Positions 27,013-36,183 of a stretch of 64,000 nucleotides of DNA are shown piece by piece (the stretch's first letter is position 1; each line of letters starts with the position of its first letter). The notes below the pieces were generated by a model. It did not search any database. It was not told the DNA's origin and saw only the letters and a program-made list of their open reading frames with translations. The stretch is from JBALVT01 sp045110675 (GTDB taxonomy: Bacteria; Pseudomonadota; Gammaproteobacteria; Pseudomonadales; Halieaceae). Location: NCBI GenBank assembly GCA_045110675.1, contig JBGCGJ010000046.1, forward strand, positions 1-64,000, given 5' to 3'. A program made the translations under genes and the position numbers.

Positions 27013-27040
27013 AAGCTCCGCTAAAGTTAGCAGAGCTTTT
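27013..27040. terminator. Terminator between convergent genes
   Basis: AAGCTC-C-GCTAA / TTAGC-A-GAGCTT forms an 11-bp stem with one mismatch and a 2-nt apparent loop (in practice the inner A-T pairs open). T residues follow on both strands, so it can end the LLM gene and the TonB receptor gene. Confidence 0.75.
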
Positions 27041-27069
27041 CGGGCTTCGCTATCAACATTCGTTAGCTC

Positions 27070-29478
27070 TTATTGGAAATCCCCAAACCGGTACTTGAGG
27101 GTGACCCCGTAGGTTCTGTCAATGCCCGCGGTCACGCGGTAGCCTTCAACCGGTTGTGCACCGAGCGAGTTATTGTCTCTATGGCGTTCGCCCTGTGTTA
27201 GGTAATCTGTGTTGGATAAATTTTTGCCCCAGAGTGTCACGTCCCAATTCCCTGATTCGCTAGACAAACCAATGCTCGCATTGAACACAGTATAACTACC
27301 GTCGGTAACTTCTGGGTCCAGGTCCGGGAAGAAGATCCGATCATCTTTGAAGGTAATTTCGCCGCGGATAAACCAGTCAATGCCATTGTCGAAAGAATCG
27401 TTCCAGGTGGCATTCAGGTTGGCGCTCCAGGGCGCGCTATAGTTCAAACGTTTTCCACTCAGGTCCTGAACGTCTTTACCGTCGGCATTCAGCGAGCACC
27501 TTTCCCGCTGAAATTGTGGTCGAACACAGCCAGCATCCTCAAACTCATCCCAGCGGGAATCGATGTAGGCGAAGTTGCCGTCCAACAGGAAGTTTTCGTT
27601 GGCTAGCCATTGAAAGTCGCCCTCGATACCTTGAATTTTCACCGAGGCCGCGTTGACAACCGAGTTGCCGATACCGACGTCATCTTGTATTTCGACCTGG
27701 TAGTCATCGTACTGTTGGTAGAATACCGCACCATTGAAGACCAGGGTGTTTTCCAGGAAGCGACCCTTTAAGCCGATCTCAAAGTTGTCTGCTGTTTCTG
27801 ATTCGAAGGGTTCGGGGCAATCTGGTCCGACGATGCCAGCACGCGCGCTATCTTTGCAGACATTGTGCCCACCTGCTTTAAAACCACGATCCCAGCCGGC
27901 ATACATCGACATTTCTTCGGTCAACCAGTAAGTCACTTTTACTGTGCCCGTTATTTCATTCCAGTCGTCTTTTTGCTCTGGAATATCATTCGCCCAGGGC
28001 GTAGGTGTGATGAGGAAGGAAGCGAGGTTGCCAAAAACGCCGTCGGCAAAAGTTTGTCCCTTGGTGGCGGTTTTCTCTACCTCGGAATAGCGGATACCGA
28101 AGGTCAGATCCAAGCCTTCATTGATTGAGTAAATGTTGTGGGTAAAGACTGCCCATTCCTCGGTGTCATCCAATATGGTGGATACACCAGGGGCATAGGC
28201 GGGTGTTGTGCCCAAAACACCGAATGTCTGGTTGAAGTCCACAATGCTGAGCAAGTCCGTGTCTGCGTAAAAAGCACCGACAATGCTCGACCAATTATCT
28301 CCGGAATAGGTCAGGCGGAATTCCTGGGTAAATGAATCTGTGCCTGAATCCTGAATAAAATCACTGATGCGATAAGGCCCCAGAGTCGCACCGGCGGAAT
28401 TAAAGCCAGGTCGTGGATTGACGATTCCGGCGTTGGCCGGGTGGTCATAGCTGGATCCAACACCCGGCGCCCCCAGTGTCTCGAGGAAATATTCCTGATC
28501 GCCGGTAACGGAGTTGAATGTCCATTCGTCGTTGATCAGGTATTCCACATGCAGGCTCCAGATCTCGACCGTAGTGTTGCGAGCGGAAAATGAAACGTTG
28601 TTCGATTTGTAATCCTCGGGCGCAAAACCCACCAGGATTGAGTCTTCTGGGGCCACGCCTTCAACAGACGTTTCCCACACCGACCAAATGTCCCCGAAAG
28701 TTTGAACGATCGACCCGCTTCCTACTACATCGGTTTCGTGGTCCTCGTAACCCAGTACCGCCTGGAACGTTTCAGTTTCAAAAAGCAGTCGTAGCCGGTA
28801 GCCATCGGCATCCAGATTGGGGGCGTCATCTTCAAAGGACAGGTTCTCCACGGGGCCATCGTTCTCGTTGTGATAGAGGCTGCCTCGAACGGCAAAGTTC
28901 TCGCCCAGTGGCACGTTGCCGCCCACTCGGTACTCGATGCGATCGTAGTTGCCAAAATTGCCCTCTACATAACCTTCGGCGGCCTCGGTGTCGGGTTTTT
29001 TGGTGAACAGGGAGATTGCCCCCGCTGAGACTTCCTTACCAAACAGTGTGGCTTGCGGCCCTTTCAGAACTTCTATTCTCTGTATGTCAGCCATATTGTT
29101 ATAGGCAGCTTCAGCAGAGCTCAACGGTATATCGTCCAGGAAGATACCCACGGCGGGGCGAATGGCGGGTGCAAAAGAGTTATTGCCGACACCCCGTATT
29201 TTGATGATACTGCCGAACCCATCGCCACTGGCGGTAATTTCCATTCCCGAAGCGATTTGGCTTAAATCGTCAAAATTTCGAGTTTGAGATCTCGCCAGCA
29301 TGTCTTCATTGAAGGCGGCCACCGAACTCGGTACATCTTGCACCGTCTGTTGACGTTTTTGGGCTGTGACCAGAACCTCCTCCAGCTGGGCGTATGAGGA
29401 TGTACTTGAAGCGACGGCGATTGCCAGTGCAATACCTGTCTTAGCGAACAAAATTGGAGTAGATTTGATCTGATTCAT
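27070..29478 (-). CDS. TonB-dependent outer-membrane receptor
   Basis: 802 residues with a signal peptide (cleaved near SSYAQ, residue 30), LEEVLVTAQKRQQTVQDVPSS at the start of the plug, and RIEVLKGPQATLFGKEVSAG in the plug core; the barrel ends YRFGDFQ. The family branch with VTAQKR...QDVP is common in sphingomonads and marine gammaproteobacteria and often takes up xenobiotics, terpenoids or siderophores. No ligand is implied by the divergent lipase-like gene. Single gene. Confidence 0.9.
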   Translation of the reverse strand: MNQIKSTPILFAKTGIALAIAVASSTSSYAQLEEVLVTAQKRQQTVQDVPSSVAAFNEDMLARSQTRNFDDLSQIASGMEITASGDGFGSIIKIRGVGNNSFAPAIRPAVGIFLDDIPLSSAEAAYNNMADIQRIEVLKGPQATLFGKEVSAGAISLFTKKPDTEAAEGYVEGNFGNYDRIEYRVGGNVPLGENFAVRGSLYHNENDGPVENLSFEDDAPNLDADGYRLRLLFETETFQAVLGYEDHETDVVGSGSIVQTFGDIWSVWETSVEGVAPEDSILVGFAPEDYKSNNVSFSARNTTVEIWSLHVEYLINDEWTFNSVTGDQEYFLETLGAPGVGSSYDHPANAGIVNPRPGFNSAGATLGPYRISDFIQDSGTDSFTQEFRLTYSGDNWSSIVGAFYADTDLLSIVDFNQTFGVLGTTPAYAPGVSTILDDTEEWAVFTHNIYSINEGLDLTFGIRYSEVEKTATKGQTFADGVFGNLASFLITPTPWANDIPEQKDDWNEITGTVKVTYWLTEEMSMYAGWDRGFKAGGHNVCKDSARAGIVGPDCPEPFESETADNFEIGLKGRFLENTLVFNGAVFYQQYDDYQVEIQDDVGIGNSVVNAASVKIQGIEGDFQWLANENFLLDGNFAYIDSRWDEFEDAGCVRPQFQRERCSLNADGKDVQDLSGKRLNYSAPWSANLNATWNDSFDNGIDWFIRGEITFKDDRIFFPDLDPEVTDGSYTVFNASIGLSSESGNWDVTLWGKNLSNTDYLTQGERHRDNNSLGAQPVEGYRVTAGIDRTYGVTLKYRFGDFQ

Positions 29479-29837
29479 CGAGTGTCACCGTTTATAGTTT
29501 TAGTGCGGATTTTTATCTCTTGTAAGCACGCCAAAGCTCTGTATTAAACCTTAACGCAGGGTAGATTCCAGGCAAGTTTCAAAACATGACGAAAACGGTC
29601 AATATTGCACGTCTTTTGGCCTTGGCGTTCACTCAGTATAGCTCCTTGAACTGCCTGTAGAAGCCACTTCGCCAGCCTTGTGAACAAGGGGTTGATCTTC
29701 ATCGGTGAGGGCTTCGAAAAAGCCATGTGAGTGACGAGTAATCGATCAAAGAGTTTCTGAGCCGAGCCCTAAAATGGCATACTGATACGAATTCAACAAA
29801 GCCGTCGAAACCCGGTGGCAGCCAACTGAGGACAACA
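29479..29837. other. Divergent intergenic region, TonB receptor / hydrolase
   Basis: No gene is visible in these 359 bases. A near-palindrome CCTTGT-GA-ACAAGG (29676-29689) sits mid-way and could be an operator. I see no clear sigma-70 pair or riboswitch blocks. Confidence 0.35.
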
Positions 29838-30692
29838 ATGAATCAAAAAGACGGGAAGTTTGTAGGCGCCCATGGTGAGAGTATTTATTACCGCTATTGG
29901 ACACCCGAGCAACCAGCTCACGGGATCCTACTGGTAGCGCATGGCGCCGGGGAATACTGCGGCCGCTATGAACATCTGGCGACACTTTTCGTCGAGCACG
30001 GCTATGCCGTTGCGGCCCTGGATCACTCAGGCCACGGCCATTCGGACGGTGTCAGCGGTTTTGTGCCAGCCTTTGATGATTACATTGATACTCTGGAAAT
30101 ATTTCACCGCCAGGTGAAAACCGACCTCGGTCCGCTGCCCACGGTACTGTTGGGGCATAGCATGGGAGGATTGATCAGCGCTCGCTACCTGTTGGATCAC
30201 CAGCAAGACTTCGTCGCTTGCGTCCTCTCCGGGCCGGCAGTCAAAACCGAACTGGAGCCGGGCTTCGTGCAAATGACGATTATTCGCTTGCTGTCAGCAC
30301 TGTCGCCTAAAACCGGCGTGCTTCAGCTGGATGCGAACGATGTCTGCCGAGATCCTGTGGTAGTGCGCAAATACAAAGAAGATCCCCTGGTGCATCACGG
30401 TAAATTATCCGCACGGCTGGTCGAGGAATTGTTTAAAACTATGAAGAAAGTGCAGGCTGGAGCCCATACGCTGACCTTGCCCATGTTGATGCTGCACGGA
30501 GGAGAGGACAAAATGGCGTCGCCCGAGGGCTCGCGATTCCTGAACGAGAATATATCCTCCGAGAAAAAGGAGATGAAAATCTATCCCGGTCTTTACCACG
30601 AAATTTTTAATGAGCCAGAACATCCACAGGTCATGCAGGATATTCTGGATTGGTTGGATGCAACCCTAGAACAGCGCTCTGTTAGCGCATAG
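29838..30692 (+). CDS. Alpha/beta hydrolase, monoacylglycerol lipase-like
   Basis: 284 residues. The order VAHGAGEYCGRYEHLA (oxyanion region), LDHSGHGHSDG and the nucleophile elbow GHSMGG (Ser 108) matches the serine-aminopeptidase/monoglyceride lipase group; the acid is in LHGGEDKM and the final His in YPGLYHEIFNE. Likely cleaves monoacylglycerols or similar esters in the cytoplasm, since no signal peptide is present. GAGGA precedes the ATG. Confidence 0.87.
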   Translation: MNQKDGKFVGAHGESIYYRYWTPEQPAHGILLVAHGAGEYCGRYEHLATLFVEHGYAVAALDHSGHGHSDGVSGFVPAFDDYIDTLEIFHRQVKTDLGPLPTVLLGHSMGGLISARYLLDHQQDFVACVLSGPAVKTELEPGFVQMTIIRLLSALSPKTGVLQLDANDVCRDPVVVRKYKEDPLVHHGKLSARLVEELFKTMKKVQAGAHTLTLPMLMLHGGEDKMASPEGSRFLNENISSEKKEMKIYPGLYHEIFNEPEHPQVMQDILDWLDATLEQRSVSA

Positions 30693-30797
30693 CCGCATCT
30701 GAGAGCGCAATAACGCACTAAATTCTGGTCGGGCGCCTTGCCCGCCGGTATTATGATGGCAAATATAAAAACGATAATACCAGGAAGGAGCTGCAGC

Positions 30798-31064
30798 ATG
30801 ACCCAGCCAAGTGAACAGCAGGCCGCACAGTATTGGCGTAGAAACTTGTCACTGATGATCAAACTGTTAGTTGTTTGGTTTATTGTCAGTTTTGGTTTCG
30901 GCATTGTTTTGGTCGACGTGTTAAACCAATTTAGTATCGGTGGCTACAAATTGGGTTTTTGGTTCGCGCAGCAGGGATCTATTTATACCTTTGTGATCTT
31001 AATTTTTTACTATTCGAAGAAAATGGCCGCTCTGGACAAAGAGTTTGATGTCGAGCAGGACTGA
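30798..31064 (+). CDS. DUF4212 small membrane subunit of a sodium:solute symporter
   Basis: An 88-residue protein with two membrane helices (about 20-42 and 54-74). The QYWRRNLSLMIKLLVVWF start is typical of DUF4212, which is nearly always encoded directly before an SSS-family symporter and is thought to be its partner. The ATG at 30798 has AAGGAG seven bases upstream; the upstream ATG at 30738 lacks a ribosome site. Confidence 0.9.
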   Translation: MTQPSEQQAAQYWRRNLSLMIKLLVVWFIVSFGFGIVLVDVLNQFSIGGYKLGFWFAQQGSIYTFVILIFYYSKKMAALDKEFDVEQD

Positions 31065-31073
31065 GGAGCGGGC

Positions 31074-32804
31074 ATGTCTTTACAAACCCTAACCTACCTC
31101 TTTGTAGGCGGAACCTTTGCACTGTATGTTGGCATCGCCATTTGGGCGAGGGCCGGCTCTACCAGGGATTTTTACGTAGCCGGGGGAGGTGTCAACCCCG
31201 TTGCAAATGGCATGGCGACAGCGGCAGACTGGATGTCCGCGGCCTCATTTTTGTCGATGGCCGGGCTCATTTCCTTTATGGGCTATGGTGGCTCAGTTTT
31301 CCTGATGGGTTGGACCGGGGGCTTTGTGCTGTTGGCGATGTTGCTGGCCCCCTATTTGCGAAAATACGGGAAGTACACGGTGCCCGAATTTATTGGCGAC
31401 CGTTACTATTCTCGAGCGGCGAGAGCCGTGGCGGTACTCTGTCTTATCATTTGTTCCGTAACCTACGTTATTGGTCAGATGAAGGGAGTGGGGGTGGCAT
31501 TCTCCCGCTTTCTGGAAGTGGAGTACGCTACGGGCCTGCTTATTGGTATGTGTATCGTGTTCTTCTACTCGGTGTTGGGCGGCATGAAGGGCATCACCTA
31601 CACGCAAATCGCGCAGTACTGTGTATTGATTCTCGCTTATACGGTACCTGCGATTTTTATCAGTTTGAATCTGACGGGTAATCCTTTTCCTCAACTTGGA
31701 TTGGGCGGCACCATGGTTGGTAGCGAAACTTATCTGTTGGATAAGTTGGACCAGGTTGTTATGGAGTTAGGTTTCGACCAGTACACTACCGACTTTCGTC
31801 TCAGCGGCGTCAATATGTTTGCCTACACCCTGTCGCTCATGATCGGTACGGCAGGTCTTCCCCATGTCATTATACGTTTTTTCACCGTGCCCAAGGTCAG
31901 CGACGCCCGCAAGTCTGCGGGTTGGGCCCTGGTATTCATCGCCGTTCTGTATACCACTGCGCCGGCGGTCGCTGCGATGGCGAGATTAAACCTGATTCAG
32001 ACCATAGAGCCTTCGCCGGGTGAGCATCTTGTATACGATCAGCGGCCCGCGTGGTTTAGCAACTGGGAGACGACGGGGCTGCTAAAATTCGAGGATAAGA
32101 ACGGCGATGGGCGAGTGCTCTACAGTGCGGATGCTACTCGAAATGAGATGGTCAAGGTTGATCCCGATATTATGGTGTTAGCCAATCCGGAAATCGCCCA
32201 ACTGCCTAATTGGGTGATTGCGCTGGTCGCCGCAGGAGGACTCGCGGCGGCACTGTCTACTGCGGCGGGTTTGCTACTGGCGATTTCGTCCTCTATTTCA
32301 CACGATTTACTCAAGGGAATTATCGCTCCGAATATCAACGAAAAGCAGGAGCTACTCGCCAGCCGTCTGGCGATGGCATTTGCGATTACCGGTGCGGGTT
32401 ATCTCGGGCTCAATCCCCCGGATTTTGCAGCGGGGACGGTGGCGCTGGCTTTTGGTCTCGCAGCGTCTTCGATTTTTCCCGCCCTGATGATGGGTATTTT
32501 TTCCGACCGAATCACTCGAGAGGGCGCTATCGCAGGTATGGTTGCAGGAATTGGCGTAACCTTGTTCTATGTGTTTCAGCACAAGGGTTTTATGTTTGTG
32601 GCCTCTACGGCCTTTTTGGGAGATACCGCCCCAAACTGGTTCTTTGGAATTGAGCCGAATGCTTTTGGAGTGGTGGGGGCCGTGATTAACTTCTCGATTG
32701 CCATTATCGTCTCCCGTTTCACCAGTCCGACGCCTCAAACAGTGCGGGATCTTGTTGCGTATATACGTGTACCCGGGTCTGCGAGTGCTCCGCAAGAGCA
32801 CTGA
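31074..32804 (+). CDS. Sodium:solute symporter (acetate/monocarboxylate type, VC_2705 subfamily)
   Basis: 576 residues with about 13 membrane helices. The DFYVAGGGVNPVANGMATAADWMSAASF segment (given here only as landmark) and GGMKGITYTQIAQY place it with ActP-like SSS transporters paired with DUF4212 proteins. A soluble insert of about 60 residues around residues 320-375 (KFEDKNGDGRVLYSAD) is typical of the paired subfamily. Probable substrates are acetate or other short carboxylates; this is by family. Starts 9 nt after the small subunit. Confidence 0.9.
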   Translation: MSLQTLTYLFVGGTFALYVGIAIWARAGSTRDFYVAGGGVNPVANGMATAADWMSAASFLSMAGLISFMGYGGSVFLMGWTGGFVLLAMLLAPYLRKYGKYTVPEFIGDRYYSRAARAVAVLCLIICSVTYVIGQMKGVGVAFSRFLEVEYATGLLIGMCIVFFYSVLGGMKGITYTQIAQYCVLILAYTVPAIFISLNLTGNPFPQLGLGGTMVGSETYLLDKLDQVVMELGFDQYTTDFRLSGVNMFAYTLSLMIGTAGLPHVIIRFFTVPKVSDARKSAGWALVFIAVLYTTAPAVAAMARLNLIQTIEPSPGEHLVYDQRPAWFSNWETTGLLKFEDKNGDGRVLYSADATRNEMVKVDPDIMVLANPEIAQLPNWVIALVAAGGLAAALSTAAGLLLAISSSISHDLLKGIIAPNINEKQELLASRLAMAFAITGAGYLGLNPPDFAAGTVALAFGLAASSIFPALMMGIFSDRITREGAIAGMVAGIGVTLFYVFQHKGFMFVASTAFLGDTAPNWFFGIEPNAFGVVGAVINFSIAIIVSRFTSPTPQTVRDLVAYIRVPGSASAPQEH

Positions 32805-32832
32805 AGACAAGAGCACGGAAGAAGAGTCAAGC

Positions 32833-33282
32833 GTGTTTACCAACAAGCATGTGGTTATCGCATTCATTGTGGCGCCCATTCTGTCGGTATTGGCATGGTT
32901 TGCAGTAGGTAATCTGATGGGGGAGCAGCCACATCGCGCCGCACCGGGTGCGGCTTATCCCCTGATTGCACGCAGCAATTGTCGTTATGCCAGTGGCCGT
33001 TGTGACTTGGAGAATGAGGACTTCAAACTCGCTATCAAAATGGAGGATGCTCGTGTGCTAGAGTTGTCGTCAGAGCATCCCCTGCGAGGGGTTTTGGTAT
33101 CGGTTGGAGACGCGGCAAAGTCAATCACACCTTCATCAATGTCCGAAGTGGCAAAGGGCGGAACCCATTGGCGTCTTCAACTGACACAAAATCCAGAACC
33201 CGAAGATGTTATTCGCTTGGTCGCCGCCACGAAAGATAATTCCTATTATGGCGAGACAGCCTTGGAGTTTGTTAAACCCTGA
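32833..33282 (+). CDS. Small membrane-anchored protein of unknown function, third gene of the symporter operon
   Basis: The frame is open from 32698, but the first 45 codons overlap the symporter. GTG at 32833 has GGAAGAAGAG six bases upstream and gives a 149-residue protein with one N-terminal membrane helix (about residues 6-26, VVIAFIVAPILSVLAWFAVG) and a periplasmic domain with two cysteines (NCRYASGRCDLEN) and a beta-rich pattern. The 28-nt gap to the symporter implies one operon. I do not recognise the family; a periplasmic sensor or accessory subunit of the transporter is a guess. Confidence 0.7.
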   Translation: MFTNKHVVIAFIVAPILSVLAWFAVGNLMGEQPHRAAPGAAYPLIARSNCRYASGRCDLENEDFKLAIKMEDARVLELSSEHPLRGVLVSVGDAAKSITPSSMSEVAKGGTHWRLQLTQNPEPEDVIRLVAATKDNSYYGETALEFVKP

Positions 33283-33374
33283 GGAGGGCTCAGTTTTAGT
33301 TGATTTTTGACAACCACCAGCAATACTGAATACCAATGCTTTAGACATTTATGTTTTCGAAAAGGGAAAAACCC

Positions 33375-34904
33375 ATGGATCTGAAAAAACGGCTTTTAAA
33401 TACTTTGCTGGGGTTGGGCGTTTCCATAGCCATGCCTGCGCTGGCAGCTGACAAACCTAATTTTCTCATTTTGTGGGGAGACGACATAGGTATTACTAAT
33501 ATCAGTGCCTACAGCGATGGCATTATGGGTTATCGCACACCCAATATTGATCGTATCGCCAAGGAGGGTATGCGTTTCACCGATTACTACGGTGATCAAA
33601 GTTGTACAGCAGGCAGATCCAGCTTTTTAACAGGGCAATCTGGCCTGCGCACCGGGCTGACAAAGGTGGGATTGCCCGGCGCGGAATTGGGCATTCAGGA
33701 TCGCGATGTGACTGTCGCAGAAGTGCTCAAAACTCATGGCTATGCCACTGGGCAGTTTGGTAAAAACCATATGGGAGACAAGGACGAATTTTTGCCAACC
33801 AATCACGGTTTTGATGAGTTTCTCGGCAACCTCTACCACCTCAACGCAGAGGAGGAGCCGGAAGATCCCGACTATCCAAAAATTCCTGGCTTCGCTAAAA
33901 ACTTTGGTCCCAGGGGTGTTATTCACTCCTTTGCCGATGGTCGAATTGAAGACACTGGGCCGCTAACGCGCAAACGAATGGAAACCGCTGACGAAGAGTT
34001 TGTTGCCGCGGCCAAGACGTTCGTCGCCAAGGCAGTGGAAGACGACCAACCTTTCTTCGTTTGGGTGAACACGACCGGAATGCATTTTCGCACCCACCCA
34101 GCGGAAAAACACATTGGTAAATCGGGGCAGGGGCCTTACAACGATGTGATGGTTGCGCACGATGAGTTGATGGGCCAGATGCTGGACCAATTGGACGAGT
34201 TAAAAATAGCGGACAATACGATTGTGATGTACTCGACCGACAACGGCGTGCATTTTAATACCTGGCCAGATGCCGGTATTACTCCGTTTCGCAGTGAGAA
34301 GAACACCAACTGGGAGGGTGCCTATCGCGTTCCGGCACTGGTGCGATGGCCGGGGAAAATTCCCGCGGGCGTGGTCTCCAACGAAATCATGTCTCACCTC
34401 GACTGGATGCCGACGCTGGTCGCCGCCGCGGGTGATCCAAATCTCAAACAGAACTTGCTTAAAGGCACTAGAGTTGGAAACAAAAAATCCAAACTTCATT
34501 TGGACGGCTACAATTTCATTCCCTACCTGACCGGAAAGGTGGATAGAGCGCCCAGACGCGAATTTCACTATCTAAACGATGGGGGTATGCCTGTGGGCGT
34601 GCGGGTCGGTGATTGGAAAATTGTTTATGCGGAAAACAGAGCGAAAACCATGGCATTGTGGGCGGAACCCTCAGTGACCTTGCGGCTGTTCAAATTGTTC
34701 AATCTCAGGCGCGATCCCTACGAAAGAGCCGATCACAATTCGAATACTTACTGGGATTGGGTTATCAGCAAGGCTGCTCAGGGTTACCTTGGTCTCAGCG
34801 TTACGGCGCAGTTTTTGCAGACCTTTGAAGAGTATCCGCCCAGCCAAAAACCGGACTCATGGTCAATTGATAAACTGACGGAGCGCTACCTCAACGCCAA
34901 GTGA
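33375..34904 (+). CDS. Periplasmic sulfatase (arylsulfatase family)
   Basis: 509 residues from the ATG at 33375, which has GGGAAAA upstream; the ATG at 33351 has no ribosome site and would blunt the signal peptide. Signal peptide about 1-25 (MPALAA). The metal site LWGDDIG (residues 33-39) and the sulfatase signature CTAGR (77-81) are present, so Cys 77 should become formylglycine; no formylglycine-generating enzyme is seen nearby. It also has GKNHMGD and STDNGVHFNTWPD. It hydrolyses a sulfate (or possibly phosphonate) ester of unknown identity. Confidence 0.9.
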   Translation: MDLKKRLLNTLLGLGVSIAMPALAADKPNFLILWGDDIGITNISAYSDGIMGYRTPNIDRIAKEGMRFTDYYGDQSCTAGRSSFLTGQSGLRTGLTKVGLPGAELGIQDRDVTVAEVLKTHGYATGQFGKNHMGDKDEFLPTNHGFDEFLGNLYHLNAEEEPEDPDYPKIPGFAKNFGPRGVIHSFADGRIEDTGPLTRKRMETADEEFVAAAKTFVAKAVEDDQPFFVWVNTTGMHFRTHPAEKHIGKSGQGPYNDVMVAHDELMGQMLDQLDELKIADNTIVMYSTDNGVHFNTWPDAGITPFRSEKNTNWEGAYRVPALVRWPGKIPAGVVSNEIMSHLDWMPTLVAAAGDPNLKQNLLKGTRVGNKKSKLHLDGYNFIPYLTGKVDRAPRREFHYLNDGGMPVGVRVGDWKIVYAENRAKTMALWAEPSVTLRLFKLFNLRRDPYERADHNSNTYWDWVISKAAQGYLGLSVTAQFLQTFEEYPPSQKPDSWSIDKLTERYLNAK

Positions 34905-35045
34905 AAGATTATTGAGTGGGCTCAGGCGAACCTCGGCCTCAAAGGTGTCGAAATCCCGTTGTTCACTCACTTTCTCAATTAGCTCAGCCAGTAAACTTAT
35001 GCGGTTGCCATCAATATAAGAATATTGGCTTGAGACATAGCTAAA

Positions 35046-36173
35046 TCAGGCTATCTCTTGCTGGAATTCTGCGGCGATATCTCGACCCAGTCGATCTGTC
35101 AGCTCGGCGCTTGAACCGCAAGTCAGTTCAATCTGCCTGGCCCACAGACAATAGCGATACAACGGATAGTCTCGGTCGACACCGATGCCTCCATGCATGT
35201 GCTGGGATGCCTGGCTCACCCTATGGGTGACATCCCCGGTCCATATTTTGGCGATCAGGACAGCCTCGCTTGCATCCCGTGATTGATCCAGTAAAGAAAT
35301 CGCCTGCTGTGAAGTGAGGCGCAGACATTCGATATCAACAAAGCAATCCGCAGCGCGATGCCCCACGGCCTGGAACGTTGCCACCGGAACTCCAAATTGA
35401 TGACGCTCTGAAGTATAAGATGCCGTCATGCGCATCATTTTTTCGCAGACTCCAGTGGCCATTGCTGAGTAGGCCGCGGCAGTGGCCTCAAACATCCACT
35501 CGGCCAGGATCTGCGCAGTTTGCCCTTCTGCGATCAGTTCAGTCGCGATAGCGCCATTCATTTCAATTTCGAATTGGGATTCAGTCGTTGTCACCTGTTG
35601 TCGGTTTAAGGTGACGCCGTCCGTGCCTGGATCAAGTAGCAGGGCAATTAAGCCTTCATCAGACATAGCGGTGATAACAACCCGCGCGGCTCTATTCGCG
35701 AAGGGGACGCAGTGCTTACTCCCGGATAGAGACCATCCTCCATCGACTTTTTGTGCCCGAGTATTCGGATTGGATAAGCTCTCATTGGCCGGCTCTACCA
35801 TGGCCGCCGTTAAAAAACTTTCTCCCGAGGCTAGCGGGCTTAGATACCGCTCGCATAAATCCTTGGGCGCAAATCTCTGGAGCGTCGATGCCGCGCTGAC
35901 CAGCGCTGGGATAACAGGCACCGGGGCCACCGTTTGGCCGACCTCTTCGATCAGTAAACACAGCGTTTCAAAACCGAAGCCCATCCCGCCGTACTTTTCT
36001 TCGACGGCTACTCCGAGTAATCCCGCTTCAGACAGGTCTGACCACAATTTTTCGTCGAGGCAATCAGCCTGTGCCTCAACGGCCTTCAGACGGTTAGGCT
36101 CTGTCTGGTCGCCGAGAATTTTTTGTGCCAGTGCTCTGACTTCCAGCTGTTCTTCTGAATATGAAAAATCCAT
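35046..36173 (-). CDS. Acyl-CoA dehydrogenase
   Basis: 375 residues from the ATG at 36173 (MDFSYSEEQ); the longer frame to 36260 overlaps the upstream dehydrogenase gene. The three-domain ACAD layout is visible: N-terminal helices, a middle beta domain, and a C-terminal domain with QASQHMHGGIGVDRDYPLYRY. The C-terminal motif is typical of the ACADs that work as heteromeric pairs (for example in steroid side-chain oxidation). The FAD-binding C-terminal arginine region is less canonical than in its neighbour, which suits the partner-subunit idea. Starts 10 nt after the other ACAD. Confidence 0.87.
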   Translation of the reverse strand: MDFSYSEEQLEVRALAQKILGDQTEPNRLKAVEAQADCLDEKLWSDLSEAGLLGVAVEEKYGGMGFGFETLCLLIEEVGQTVAPVPVIPALVSAASTLQRFAPKDLCERYLSPLASGESFLTAAMVEPANESLSNPNTRAQKVDGGWSLSGSKHCVPFANRAARVVITAMSDEGLIALLLDPGTDGVTLNRQQVTTTESQFEIEMNGAIATELIAEGQTAQILAEWMFEATAAAYSAMATGVCEKMMRMTASYTSERHQFGVPVATFQAVGHRAADCFVDIECLRLTSQQAISLLDQSRDASEAVLIAKIWTGDVTHRVSQASQHMHGGIGVDRDYPLYRYCLWARQIELTCGSSAELTDRLGRDIAAEFQQEIA

Positions 36174-36183
36174 GCCTGTTCCT

